64,000 nt of DNA from NCBI RefSeq assembly GCF_017305915.1, contig NZ_JAFKJN010000022.1, positions 85,027 through 149,026 of the forward strand. Direction: 5' to 3'. How positions within the stretch are numbered: the first letter of the stretch is position 1; each line of letters begins with the position of its first letter. The position numbers were made by a program, and so were the translations under genes. The notes under the pieces were generated by a model, which was not told the DNA's origin, ran no database searches, and saw only the letters and a program-made list of their open reading frames with translations. Origin of the DNA: Reyranella sp. GTDB lineage: Bacteria > Pseudomonadota > Alphaproteobacteria > Reyranellales > Reyranellaceae. Below are positions 26,681 through 35,225 of this stretch, in pieces.

Positions 26681-26740
26681 CTTGACGCTCCCCAGCCGGT
26701 AGTTTAGCCGATTAGACGAATTGGGAGGCTCAGCATAGAC

Positions 26741-27781
26741 GTGCCAGACGGCCTGCGACCGCGGAAGACGGCGAACTTGTGGGAAGTGGTCGCTTCCGGT
26801 CTTGGTTATCATCTGGACAACTTCGGACGGTGGCTGCTCGCCAGCTCGCCCCGGATGGGCAGTGCCTATGCCGCACTGCTGGCGCCGGCCGCGCCCGAGC
26901 CGCGCACCCAGCCGAGTTGGCGCTTTGCCTGCGAATACTATGAGCAACGGCGCTGGCTCGCCTGCCGCCGCGGGGCATTGTGGGAGGCCGCGCGCGGCCG
27001 CCTGTCGGTGCCGCTGACCCTCAAATGGTACCACGGCACCACGGTCGACGTGCTGCTGGGCAACGACAACAGCCTTTGCCTCTATGTCTGCGGCTCGTTC
27101 GAGCCCAACGAGTTCGCCTTCCTCGACCGGGTGCTGAAGCCCGGTATGGTGTTCGTCGATGTCGGCGCCAACGACGGCTACTACACGCTGTTCGCCGCCC
27201 AGCGGGTCGGCCCGTCGGGCCGGGTGCTGGCGGTCGAGCCGAGCACCCGCGAGCGGGCCAACCTCGAGCGCAACATCGCCCGCAACAGCCTGGGCAACGT
27301 CACGGTGATCCCGCTGGCGCTGGGCGCGACCTGCGGCACCGCCGAGCTGCGCCTGGCCCAGAGCGCGCATTCGGGCCACAACACGCTCGGCCGCTTCGCC
27401 AACGACGGCGTGCAGGCCGAGAGCGTCGAGCAGGTCAAGGTGTGCATGCTCGACGCGCTGGCCAGCGAGGTGGACCTGGACCGCATCGACGTCATGAAGA
27501 TCGACGTCGAGGGGGCGGAGGCGAGCGTCATCGCCGGCGCCCGCGAGGTGCTCGCCCGGACGCAGCCCGTGATCGTGCTCGAGATCAGCGACAAGGCGCT
27601 GCGCGGCCAGGGCAGCGACGCCCAGCGGCTGATCGCCGCCTTGCGCGAGCTGGGCTATGAGATCGGTGTATTCTCGGCCAGCACCGGCTGCATCGAGCTG
27701 CTCGCCGCGGGCAGCGACCTGTCGCTCAACGTGGTCGCCATGCCGCGCGACCGCATCCCCGAGATTGTCGGCAAGAGGTAG
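26741..27781 (+). CDS. FkbM family methyltransferase
   Basis: A 346-residue SAM-dependent methyltransferase of the FkbM type, which O-methylates sugars or polyketides. The SAM-binding motif VDVGANDG is at 139-146, then VLAVEPS with the acidic ribose ligand and IDVMKIDVEGAE, an FkbM signature. The first 100 residues are an extra domain with an aromatic-rich YYEQRRWLACRRG stretch. The GTG start has GGGAGG 12 bases upstream, rather far. It heads a short operon with the next two genes. Confidence 0.88.
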   Translation: MPDGLRPRKTANLWEVVASGLGYHLDNFGRWLLASSPRMGSAYAALLAPAAPEPRTQPSWRFACEYYEQRRWLACRRGALWEAARGRLSVPLTLKWYHGTTVDVLLGNDNSLCLYVCGSFEPNEFAFLDRVLKPGMVFVDVGANDGYYTLFAAQRVGPSGRVLAVEPSTRERANLERNIARNSLGNVTVIPLALGATCGTAELRLAQSAHSGHNTLGRFANDGVQAESVEQVKVCMLDALASEVDLDRIDVMKIDVEGAEASVIAGAREVLARTQPVIVLEISDKALRGQGSDAQRLIAALRELGYEIGVFSASTGCIELLAAGSDLSLNVVAMPRDRIPEIVGKR

Positions 27782-27785
27782 TCCC

Positions 27786-28871
27786 GTGCCGCGTTCGGAT
27801 CTGTGTACCTGGGCGGTCGAACAGGCACTGCCGTTGTGGGCAAGTCGCGGCTTCGACCTCGAGCACCAGCGCTTCGAGGAGCGCCTGACGCCGGACGGCG
27901 AGCCGGACCGCGACTCGCCCCACCGGCTGACGGTGCAGGCGCGGCAGATCCATTCCTACGTCCTGGCCCGCAAGCGCGGCTGGTTCACGGTCGCCGATCA
28001 CCTCGTGGAGCAGGCCTACCGCTCCATGTTGCGCGATTTCCGGCAGCCGCACGGCTGGGTCTTCACGGTGCATCGCGACGGCCGGCCGGCCGACAGCCGG
28101 CGCGACCTCTATGCCCATGCCTTCGTCCTGCTGGCGCTCGGCAGCTACGGCGGCCTGACCGGCGACCGCGCGCCGCTGGCCCTGGCCGACGATCTGCTGG
28201 CCGAGCTCGATCGCGACTTCGGGGCGCCGGCCGGCGGCTATGTGGAGGCGCTGCCCGTCCCCCAGGGGCCGCGACGGCAGAACCCGCACATGCACCTGTT
28301 CGAGGCGCTGCTGAACCTGTGGATGAATACCCGGGACCAGCGCTACCTCGACCGTGCCACCGTCATCTTCGGCCTCTTCACCAGGCATTTCTTCGAGCCG
28401 CAGGCCGGCGTGCTGCTGGAGTATTTCGACGACGCGCTGGCGCCGTCGCCGGAGCGGATCGTCGAGCCCGGCCATCATAGCGAATGGATCTGGCTGCTGC
28501 GCTGGTACGAGCGCGAGACCGGCACGCCGGTGAGGCCCTACGTCGACGCGCTACTGGCGCATCTCGAGCGCCATGGCATCGACCAGGCCGGGTTGCTGCC
28601 TGACGAGATCATGGCCGATGGCACAGTGCGTCTCCCCTCGCGCCGGCTGTGGCCGATGACGGAGGTGATCAAGGCCTATGCGGTCGAGGGCCGGCGGGAT
28701 CGCGCGCTGGCCCTGGCCGAGCTGATGCAACGGCATTTCCTGACCGGCGTCATGCCCGGCGGCTGGATGGACCGGCTGGATGCCGCGGGCCGGCCCGCCG
28801 CCACCGACTTCATGCCCGCCAGCACGCTCTATCACCTGCTGGGCGCCGTCGCCGAACTCGATCCTCCATGA
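27786..28871 (+). CDS. AGE family epimerase/isomerase
   Basis: A 361-residue (alpha/alpha)6-barrel protein of the N-acylglucosamine 2-epimerase family, which includes sugar 2-epimerases and mannose/glucose isomerases. Typical marks are RQIHSYVLARKRGW, YAHAFVLLALGSY, RRQNPHMHLFEALL with the catalytic-type His, EPGHHSEWIWLL with the second His and LWPMTEVIKAY. The GTG at 27786 has GAGG 7 bases before it, just after the previous stop. The next gene overlaps it by ATGA. The sugar substrate is not determinable. Confidence 0.88.
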   Translation: MPRSDLCTWAVEQALPLWASRGFDLEHQRFEERLTPDGEPDRDSPHRLTVQARQIHSYVLARKRGWFTVADHLVEQAYRSMLRDFRQPHGWVFTVHRDGRPADSRRDLYAHAFVLLALGSYGGLTGDRAPLALADDLLAELDRDFGAPAGGYVEALPVPQGPRRQNPHMHLFEALLNLWMNTRDQRYLDRATVIFGLFTRHFFEPQAGVLLEYFDDALAPSPERIVEPGHHSEWIWLLRWYERETGTPVRPYVDALLAHLERHGIDQAGLLPDEIMADGTVRLPSRRLWPMTEVIKAYAVEGRRDRALALAELMQRHFLTGVMPGGWMDRLDAAGRPAATDFMPASTLYHLLGAVAELDPP

Positions 28872-29812
28872 CCGCCGTCGCCGTGCTGGGCGGGACGGGC
28901 CTGATCGGCCGGCACGTCCTCGCGGCCCTGGCGCGGCCGGGCACGCCGATCGTCGCCACGGCCAACCGCCGGCCGCCGTTCGAGGCCGAGGGCGTGGAAT
29001 GGCGGCAGGTCGACCTCACGGCGCTGGGCCCTGCGCGGGCGGCCCTGCGCGGCGCGCGGGGCGCGGTGATCTGCGCCGGCCGGCTGTCGACGGCGGCCGA
29101 GCTCAAGCGCGATCCGGTCGGTTCGGTCACCACCACCCTGCGCATCGGCATCAACGCCCTCGAGGCTGCGGCGGCGGAAGGCGTCGAGCGTGTCGTGCTG
29201 GTGAGCTCGACCACGGGTTATCCACCGGGGGAGGGGCCGAAGCTCGAGAGCGCCATGTTCTCAGGCGACCCGCCGGGCGACTGGTTCGGCGTCGGCTGGG
29301 TCCATCGCTTCCTCGAGAAGCAGCTCGAATGGTATTGCCGGCTGCAACGGATCGGCGCTGGCGTCGCATTGCGCCCGACCCTGGTCTACGGCCCGCACGA
29401 TGACTTCGATCCGGCATCGGCGCATTTCGTGCCGTCCTTCATCCGCCGCGTGGTCGAGCGCGAGCGGCCGATCGAGATCTGGGGCGACGGCAGCCAGAGC
29501 CGCAATCTCATCCACGCCGCCGATGTGGCGGCGGCGATCGCCGCGGTGCTGCAGGACCGGGCGCCGGGCTTCGCGGCCTACAACGTGTCGGCCCCCGCCA
29601 GCAGCAGCGTCAAGCAGGTCCTGACCACCCTGGTCGAGCTCGACCGCTTCGACGATGCCGAGATCGTCTATCGCCCCGAGCGCGCGACCGGCGCCGGTGC
29701 GCTCGACGTATCGGCGGCGGCGTTCAGCGCGCGGTATGGCTGGCAGCCCGCGATGTCGCTGCGCGACGGTCTTGCCGGCACGCTCGACTGGTACCGGCGC
29801 TCAGCGGGTTAG
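28868..29812 (+). CDS. NAD-dependent epimerase/dehydratase-like protein (atypical active site)
   Basis: A 314-residue extended SDR. The cofactor motif GGTGLIG and RPTLVYGPHDDFDP are clear. The segment where extended SDRs carry YxxxK reads WFGVGWVHRFLEK, with no Tyr four residues before a Lys, so standard SDR catalysis is doubtful. A relative with a similar replacement is at 36233-37198. The ATG overlaps the AGE epimerase stop, and the 3' end overlaps the convergent Gmd-like gene by 12 bases. The role is presumably sugar modification. Confidence 0.82.
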   Translation: MTAVAVLGGTGLIGRHVLAALARPGTPIVATANRRPPFEAEGVEWRQVDLTALGPARAALRGARGAVICAGRLSTAAELKRDPVGSVTTTLRIGINALEAAAAEGVERVVLVSSTTGYPPGEGPKLESAMFSGDPPGDWFGVGWVHRFLEKQLEWYCRLQRIGAGVALRPTLVYGPHDDFDPASAHFVPSFIRRVVERERPIEIWGDGSQSRNLIHAADVAAAIAAVLQDRAPGFAAYNVSAPASSSVKQVLTTLVELDRFDDAEIVYRPERATGAGALDVSAAAFSARYGWQPAMSLRDGLAGTLDWYRRSAG

Positions 29813-30820
29813 GAAACGGTCGCCTTCGTTGGCGATGCGCTCGCGCCAGTAATCGAGCAGGTCGCGCAGCGTCTTCTCGTAGGGGATCTCGGGCTTCCAG
29901 CCGGTGTGCTTCTCGAACTTGGCGGTGTTGGGCACCTGCAGGTCGGCATCGATCGGCCGCAGGCGGTCGGGATCGACCTCGACCTTGATGTCGTCCTTGA
30001 GCGGCGAGAAGGACTTCAAGGTGTTTAGGATGTCCCCGACGGTGCAGGAGTGAATGCCGCCGATGTTGTAGTAGGCGCCGGCGACCGGATTGACCGTGAC
30101 CAGCATGTAATAGGCACGCACTGCGTCGCGCACGTCGGCGACGGTACGCAGCGATTGCAGGTTGCCCACTTTGACCACTGGCGGAATCAAATTGCGCTCG
30201 ATCATCGCGATCTGCTTGGCGAAGGTCGATTCGGCGAACACATCGCCGCGCCGCGGTCCGGTGTGGGTGAACATGCGCGTCGTCATCACCGTCATGCCGT
30301 AGGCCTCGGCATAGAAGCGGCCGACCAGGTCGGTGCCGACCTTGGAGATTGCATAAGGCGAAGCGGGATGGAACGAGCATTCCTCGTCGATCGGCAGCTT
30401 CTCCTTCGGCACGCGGCCGAACACCTCGGACGAGGCGCAGACATGGATCACCGCCTTGGGCGCATGCTCCTTGAGCGCGTCGAGCACGCGCACCGTGCCC
30501 TGGACGTTGGTGTCCATGGTGTCGAGCGGCGCGTCGAAGCTGGTCCGCGGGAAGCTCTGGGCGGCGAGGTGGAAGACGTAGTCGGGCTTGGCCTTGGCGA
30601 CGACCTCGCGGATCGACATCGTGTCGCGCAGGTCGCCGTAGTGAAGAAACACCCGGTCGCCCGCGTTGATGCGATGGGCGATGTGGCCGAGATTGTCCAT
30701 GGGGCTGCGCCAGCGGCACATGCCGTGGATGTCCCAGTCGGTCTTCTCGAGCAGGAAGTCGGCGAGGTGGGAGCCGACCATTCCGGTGATGCCTGTGATC
30801 AAAACTCGCGGACGCGCCAT
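29801..30820 (-). CDS. gmd: GDP-mannose 4,6-dehydratase-like protein
   Basis: A 339-residue extended SDR most like GDP-mannose 4,6-dehydratase, which makes GDP-4-keto-6-deoxymannose, the entry to fucose, rhamnose, perosamine and colitose. The cofactor motif GITGMVG is at 10-16, the catalytic YAISK at 156-160, and the sugar-binding FTHTGPRRGD segment follows. Related enzymes act on GDP-manno-heptose, which is possible here because heptose-pathway genes lie in the same locus. It is divergent from the GDP-fucose-synthase-like operon, 113 bases away. Confidence 0.83.
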   Translation of the reverse strand: MARPRVLITGITGMVGSHLADFLLEKTDWDIHGMCRWRSPMDNLGHIAHRINAGDRVFLHYGDLRDTMSIREVVAKAKPDYVFHLAAQSFPRTSFDAPLDTMDTNVQGTVRVLDALKEHAPKAVIHVCASSEVFGRVPKEKLPIDEECSFHPASPYAISKVGTDLVGRFYAEAYGMTVMTTRMFTHTGPRRGDVFAESTFAKQIAMIERNLIPPVVKVGNLQSLRTVADVRDAVRAYYMLVTVNPVAGAYYNIGGIHSCTVGDILNTLKSFSPLKDDIKVEVDPDRLRPIDADLQVPNTAKFEKHTGWKPEIPYEKTLRDLLDYWRERIANEGDRFLTR

Positions 30821-30880
30821 ATCTCGTTCCCATAAAGGCGCCGCAACCTAGTGCAGGTAGGCAGGGGATGCCACCATCGC

Positions 30881-30908
30881 TTGACCCGGCAGGGTCGAGC
30901 CGTCAAAT
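30881..30908 (+). promoter_or_regulatory. Candidate promoter of the E1/ColD-like operon
   Basis: TTGACC (30881-30886), a 16-base spacer and TCAAAT (30903-30908) lie 26 bases upstream of the GTG start at 30934, in the divergent gap with the Gmd-like gene. Confidence 0.4.
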
Positions 30909-30933
30909 TCCGCCGCCTTCCCGCGGAGACGAT

Positions 30934-31890
30934 GTGGAATCAAAGGTTTTCGACATCTCCGGCAAGCGAATCTGGGTGGCCGGCCATCGCGGCATGGTTG
31001 GTGCAGCCGTCGTGCGCCGATTGGCCACCGCCGGTTGCGAGATCCTCACGGTCGGCCGCGAGGAGGTCGACCTGACCCGCCAGGCCGATGTTGAGCGCTG
31101 GCTCGACAAGGCGCGGCCCGACGCGATCGTGATGGCGGCCGCGCGGGTCGGCGGCATCCACGCCAATTCGACGCTGCCGGCCGACTTCCTGTTCATCAAC
31201 CTGATGATCGGCGCCAACGTGGTGAATGCCGCGCACAAGGCCGGCGTGAAACGCCTGGTCAATCTCGGCAGCAGCTGCATGTATCCGGTCGGCGCGCCGC
31301 AGCCGATCTCTGAATCGAGCATCGGCAACGGTCCGCCCGAGCCGACCAACGAGGCCTATGCCGTGGCCAAGCTCGCCACCGCGAGCCTCGCCGCGACCTA
31401 TCGCAAGCAGTACGGCGACGACTACATCACCGTGATCCCGACCAATCTCTATGGCCCGGGCGACAACTTCGATCCGCTGATGAGCCACGTCGCGCCGGCC
31501 ATGATGCGGCGGATGATCGAGGCGCGCGACGCTCGGGCGCCCGAGGTCGAGATCTGGGGCACGGGCAAGCCACGGCGCGAGCTGATGTTCGTCGACGACG
31601 CAGCCGACGCGATCGCCTTCGTGCTCGAACGCTATTCGGCGGCCGAGCCGATCAATGTCGGCATCGGCGTCGACGTCTCGATCCGCGAGCTGGCCGAGCT
31701 GATGGCGAAGACCGTCGGATACAAGGGCGAGCTCGTCTTCGATACCAGCAAGCCCGACGGCGCGCCGCGCCGACTGCTCGACAGCGGCCGCCTGGCCGCG
31801 CTCGACTGGAAGGCGCGCACCCCGCTTGCCGATGGACTGGACGCCATGTATCGCTGGTACTGCCAACACAAGGTCGATGTAGCCGCCTGA
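30934..31890 (+). CDS. fcl: GDP-L-fucose synthase-like epimerase/reductase
   Basis: A 318-residue protein of the Fcl/WcaG family, which epimerises and reduces GDP-4-keto-6-deoxymannose. Motifs: GHRGMVG (17-23), MAAARVGGIHAN, GSSCMYP with the catalytic Cys near 115, and YAVAK (142-146). ColC, the last enzyme of GDP-colitose synthesis, is a close homologue, so a ColC-like role is equally possible given the ColD-like gene downstream. The GTG at 30934 is chosen because GGAG lies 5 bases upstream and the frame above it is not protein-like. It leads an operon running to 38166. Confidence 0.85.
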   Translation: MESKVFDISGKRIWVAGHRGMVGAAVVRRLATAGCEILTVGREEVDLTRQADVERWLDKARPDAIVMAAARVGGIHANSTLPADFLFINLMIGANVVNAAHKAGVKRLVNLGSSCMYPVGAPQPISESSIGNGPPEPTNEAYAVAKLATASLAATYRKQYGDDYITVIPTNLYGPGDNFDPLMSHVAPAMMRRMIEARDARAPEVEIWGTGKPRRELMFVDDAADAIAFVLERYSAAEPINVGIGVDVSIRELAELMAKTVGYKGELVFDTSKPDGAPRRLLDSGRLAALDWKARTPLADGLDAMYRWYCQHKVDVAA

Positions 31891-32846
31891 TGGAAGAGCG
31901 TAGCAACAGCCCCGCGGCCCGCCTCTACCGATCGATGTATCTGATCCGCCGGGTCGAGGAGGAGATCGTCCGCCTCTACCCGACGGACAAGATCAAGAGC
32001 CCGGTGCATCTCAGCATCGGCCAGGAAGCGGTGGCGGCCGCGGTGTGCGATCACCTCGACAAGACCGACGTGGTGTTCGGCACCTATCGCGGCCATGCGC
32101 TGTATCTCGCCAAGGGCGGCGACGTGCCGCGCATGATGGCCGAGCTCTACGGCAAGGTCGACGGCTGCGCGCGCGGCAAGGCGGGCTCGATGCACCTGGT
32201 CGACCCGGCGGTCGGCATGATGGGCACGTCGGCCGTGGTGGCGACCGGCATCTCCAACGCAGTGGGTGCTGCGCTGGCGCTCAAGATGCAGCGCTCCAAG
32301 GCGATCGTCGTCTGCTTCTTCGGCGAGGGCGCGACCGACGAGGGCGCCTGGCACGAGAGCATGAACTTCGCCTCGCTCAGGAAGCTGCCGATCCTGTTCA
32401 TCTGCGAGAACAACTTCTTCGCCATCTACAGCCACGTGAAGGACCGCATGGCCGGCCCCGGCCTGCGCGCGCGCTCGCGGGCCTACGGCATCGACGCCGA
32501 GCTGATCGAGGACCACGAGCCGATGCTGCTGCACGAGCGTGCCGGCGCGGCGGTCGCGGCGGTGCGCAGCGGCGCCGGCCCGCGCTTCCTCGAATGCATG
32601 ACCTATCGCTGGCGCGACCATGTCGGGCCGGGCGAGGACCGCATCCACCAGTACCGGCCGGACGACGAGCTCGACGCCAAGATCGAGGGCGACAACCTCA
32701 AGATCGTCGGCGACCTGCTGCCCGGCGACCTGCGCAAGTCGATCGAGGATGCCGAGGAGAAGCGGGTGGCCGACGCCATCGCCTTCGCCGAGGCCAGCAC
32801 CTTCCCCGAGGACCAGGAAATCTACGACCATGTCTTCTCGGGCTGA
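31890..32846 (+). CDS. Thiamine-diphosphate dehydrogenase E1 alpha-like subunit
   Basis: A 318-residue E1 alpha subunit of the 2-oxo acid dehydrogenase type. PVHLSIGQEA, TYRGHALYLAKGGD with the conserved His and the TPP/Mg motif are present. The motif reads GEGATDEG (145-152) with NN at 174-175, so Glu replaces the usual Asp of GDG. The start overlaps the fcl-like stop by one base. No E2 lipoyl acyltransferase or E3 gene is in the window, so ordinary pyruvate dehydrogenase function is unlikely. Placement between Fcl and ColD homologues suggests a carboligase step on a nucleotide sugar, by analogy with AviB1/AviB2 of avilamycin synthesis. Confidence 0.88.
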   Translation: MEERSNSPAARLYRSMYLIRRVEEEIVRLYPTDKIKSPVHLSIGQEAVAAAVCDHLDKTDVVFGTYRGHALYLAKGGDVPRMMAELYGKVDGCARGKAGSMHLVDPAVGMMGTSAVVATGISNAVGAALALKMQRSKAIVVCFFGEGATDEGAWHESMNFASLRKLPILFICENNFFAIYSHVKDRMAGPGLRARSRAYGIDAELIEDHEPMLLHERAGAAVAAVRSGAGPRFLECMTYRWRDHVGPGEDRIHQYRPDDELDAKIEGDNLKIVGDLLPGDLRKSIEDAEEKRVADAIAFAEASTFPEDQEIYDHVFSG

Positions 32847-33909
32847 ATCTTCGCGGCCCGATGGGCGCACCCTGACCTATGGCGAGGCTGTTTTCGAGGC
32901 GACACGGTCGGAGATGGCGCGCGATAGCCGCGTCTTCGTCATGGGCCAGGGCGTCGACGATGCGCGCGGCATGTTCGGCACCACGCTAGGCCTGCATCGC
33001 GAGTTCGGCGCCGAGCGCAGCTTCGACGTGCCGCTCGCCGAGGACGCGATGACCGGCGTCGGCATCGGCGCGGCCCTGATGGGCATGCGGCCGATCCAGG
33101 TGCACCAACGCATGGACTTCGTGCTGCTGGCCATGAACCAGCTCGTCAACATGGCGGCGAAGATGAGCTACATGTTCGCCGGCGCCCACAAGGTGCCGAT
33201 GGTGGTGCGCGCCATCATCGGTCGCAGCTGGGGGCAGGGGGCGCAGCACAGCCAGGCGTTCCACTCCTACTTCATGCACATCCCCGGCCTGCGCGTGGTC
33301 GCGCCGACCACGCCGCACGACGCCAAGGGCTGCCTGATCCAGGCGATCCGCGACGACAACCCGGTGATCATGATCGAGCACCGCATGCTGCATAACGTGA
33401 AGGGCGTGGTGCCGGAGGAGAGCTACGAGATCCCCTACGGCAAGGCGCGCGTGCTGAGCCCGGGCAAGGACATCACCATCGTCGGCATCAGCCACATGGC
33501 GCTGGAGTGCGTGCGCGCCAAGCACCTGCTCGAGGCCGCCGGCATCGACGCCGAGGTGATCGACCCGGTGTCGCTGGCGCCGCTCGACATCTCGACCATT
33601 GCGGCCTCGGTGGAGCGCACCGGGCGGCTGCTGGTGGTCGACACCGGCTGGCTGAGCTGCGGCGCCTCGTCGGAGATCCTGTCCGAGGTGTTCGAGCGGA
33701 TCGGCGAACGGCGCCATTTTGTCGCCAAGCGGCTGGGCTACCTGCCGACTCCCTGCCCGACGACCAAGATCCTCGAGAATCTGTATTATCCGTCGCCGCA
33801 GTCGATCGCCCAGGCCACTTACCGGCTGGTGCGCGGCGCCGAGGCCCCGGCCTGGCAGCCGGGCAAGGTCGACAGCGCCGAAGTCGCGGAATTCCGCGGC
33901 CCGTTCTAA
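32830..33909 (+). CDS. Thiamine-diphosphate dehydrogenase E1 beta-like subunit
   Basis: A 359-residue E1 beta partner of the preceding subunit. The cofactor-activating Glu is E71 in AEDAMTGVGIGAAL. MNQLVNMAAKMSYMF, GRSWGQGAQHSQAF and the C-terminal transketolase domain (ITIVGISHMALE, LDISTIAASVERTGRLLVVD) follow. It ends in FRGPF, as the second E1 beta in this window ends in FKGPF. The ATG at 32830 lies inside the end of the alpha gene (17-base overlap). Function as for the alpha subunit: probably a heterotetrameric TPP carboligase, inferred. Confidence 0.88.
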   Translation: MSSRAESSRPDGRTLTYGEAVFEATRSEMARDSRVFVMGQGVDDARGMFGTTLGLHREFGAERSFDVPLAEDAMTGVGIGAALMGMRPIQVHQRMDFVLLAMNQLVNMAAKMSYMFAGAHKVPMVVRAIIGRSWGQGAQHSQAFHSYFMHIPGLRVVAPTTPHDAKGCLIQAIRDDNPVIMIEHRMLHNVKGVVPEESYEIPYGKARVLSPGKDITIVGISHMALECVRAKHLLEAAGIDAEVIDPVSLAPLDISTIAASVERTGRLLVVDTGWLSCGASSEILSEVFERIGERRHFVAKRLGYLPTPCPTTKILENLYYPSPQSIAQATYRLVRGAEAPAWQPGKVDSAEVAEFRGPF

Positions 33910-33919
33910 GCTTAGCTGA

Positions 33920-35221
33920 ATGCCCGAGGGTTTGATGCCGGACAAAGACGCGTTGCGCGCCGCCGTATTCAAGGCTGTCGAGGACTATTGCTCCGCCGAC
34001 TTCGGTTACTCGTTCGACCCGAAGAACCCGGTCGTGCGGCTGCACGAGCCGACCTTCAGCGCCGGCGAGATCAATGCCGCGCTCGAATGCCTGCTGTCGA
34101 CCTACGTCACCATGGGCCCCAAGGTGAAGAAGTTCGAGGAGGTCTTCTGCTCGACCTTCGGCTGGACCGACGGCGTGATGAACAACTCGGGCTCCTCGGC
34201 CAACCTGCTGGCGGTGGCTGCGCTCGCCAACCCGGCGACCGAGGACGGGCTCAAGCCGGGCGACGAGGTGATCGTGCCGGCGCTCTCCTGGTCAACCACG
34301 GTGTGGCCGGTGATCCAGTGCGGCCTGGTGCCGGTGATCGTCGACATCGACCCCCAGACCTTCAACATCGATCCCAACGAGATCGAGAAGGCGATCGGGC
34401 CGAAGACCCGCGCGGTGATGATCGTGCCGGTCTACGGCAATCCGTGCGCCATGGACGCGATCGTCGACATCTGCAAGCGCAAGAACCTCATCCTGATCGA
34501 GGATTGCTGCGAGGCGCTGGGCGCCTATTACGACGGCAAGGCGGTCGGCAAGTTCGGCCGGGTCGGCACCTTCAGCTTCTACTTCTCGCACCATCTGACG
34601 ACGCTCGAGGGCGGCATCACCGTCACCGACGATTTCGAATTGGCCGAGCTGATGCGCATCCTGCGCGCCCATGGCTGGGTGCGCGAGGTCAAGGACCGCG
34701 AAAGCTGGCTCAAGAAATATCCCGAGTTCGACCCGCGCTTCCTGTTCGTGAACGTGGGCTACAACCTGCGCCCGATGGAGCTGTCGGGCGCGATGGGCCT
34801 GGTGCAGCTGCCCAAGCTCAAGCAGTTCGTCGACGTCCGCCGCCAGAACTCGGCCTGGTTCCGCCGCGAGCTCGCCCAGTACGGCGACTTCTTCGACTTC
34901 CAGGAAGAGCAGCCCAAGGGCCATCACTCGTGGTTCGGTTTCCCGATCCGGGTCAAGGGCAATGCCGGCTTCAAGGTGACCGAGCTCACCAAGGCGCTGA
35001 ACGCCAAGCATGTCGAGACCCGGCCGATCATCGCCGGCAACATCGCCCGCCAGCCGGCGCTCAAGATGTACGAGCACCGCGTGGTCGGCGACATGAAGCA
35101 TGCCAACGCCGTCATGGACGGTGCCTTCTCCTTCGGCAACCACCAGGACGTGGACTCCGGCGCACGCCAGTACGTGGCCGAGCAGGTCCGTGCCTTCCTG
35201 CGCTCACGGTCGTTGATCTAG
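33920..35221 (+). CDS. ColD-like PLP-dependent sugar 3-dehydratase (DegT/DnrJ family)
   Basis: A 433-residue member of the DegT/DnrJ/EryC1/StrS family. The usual Schiff-base lysine is replaced: the segment reads FYFSHHLTTLEGG, with His224 at the lysine position. This is the mark of the 3-deoxygenating enzymes ColD (GDP-4-keto-6-deoxymannose 3-dehydratase) and RfbH/E1 (CDP-sugar). There is no iron-sulfur cysteine set of the RfbH type, which favours ColD. ILIEDCCEALGA provides the Asp that binds the pyridine ring, and GSSANLLAVAAL the phosphate site. The neighbours Gmd and Fcl/ColC homologues fit a GDP-3,6-dideoxyhexose pathway. Confidence 0.85.
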   Translation: MPEGLMPDKDALRAAVFKAVEDYCSADFGYSFDPKNPVVRLHEPTFSAGEINAALECLLSTYVTMGPKVKKFEEVFCSTFGWTDGVMNNSGSSANLLAVAALANPATEDGLKPGDEVIVPALSWSTTVWPVIQCGLVPVIVDIDPQTFNIDPNEIEKAIGPKTRAVMIVPVYGNPCAMDAIVDICKRKNLILIEDCCEALGAYYDGKAVGKFGRVGTFSFYFSHHLTTLEGGITVTDDFELAELMRILRAHGWVREVKDRESWLKKYPEFDPRFLFVNVGYNLRPMELSGAMGLVQLPKLKQFVDVRRQNSAWFRRELAQYGDFFDFQEEQPKGHHSWFGFPIRVKGNAGFKVTELTKALNAKHVETRPIIAGNIARQPALKMYEHRVVGDMKHANAVMDGAFSFGNHQDVDSGARQYVAEQVRAFLRSRSLI

Positions 35222-35225
35222 GCAG

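Noticed and set aside
31890..33909. Ordinary pyruvate dehydrogenase E1 genes for central metabolism
   Set aside because: No E2, E3 or lipoylation genes nearby, and both sides are sugar-biosynthesis genes with overlapping reading frames.
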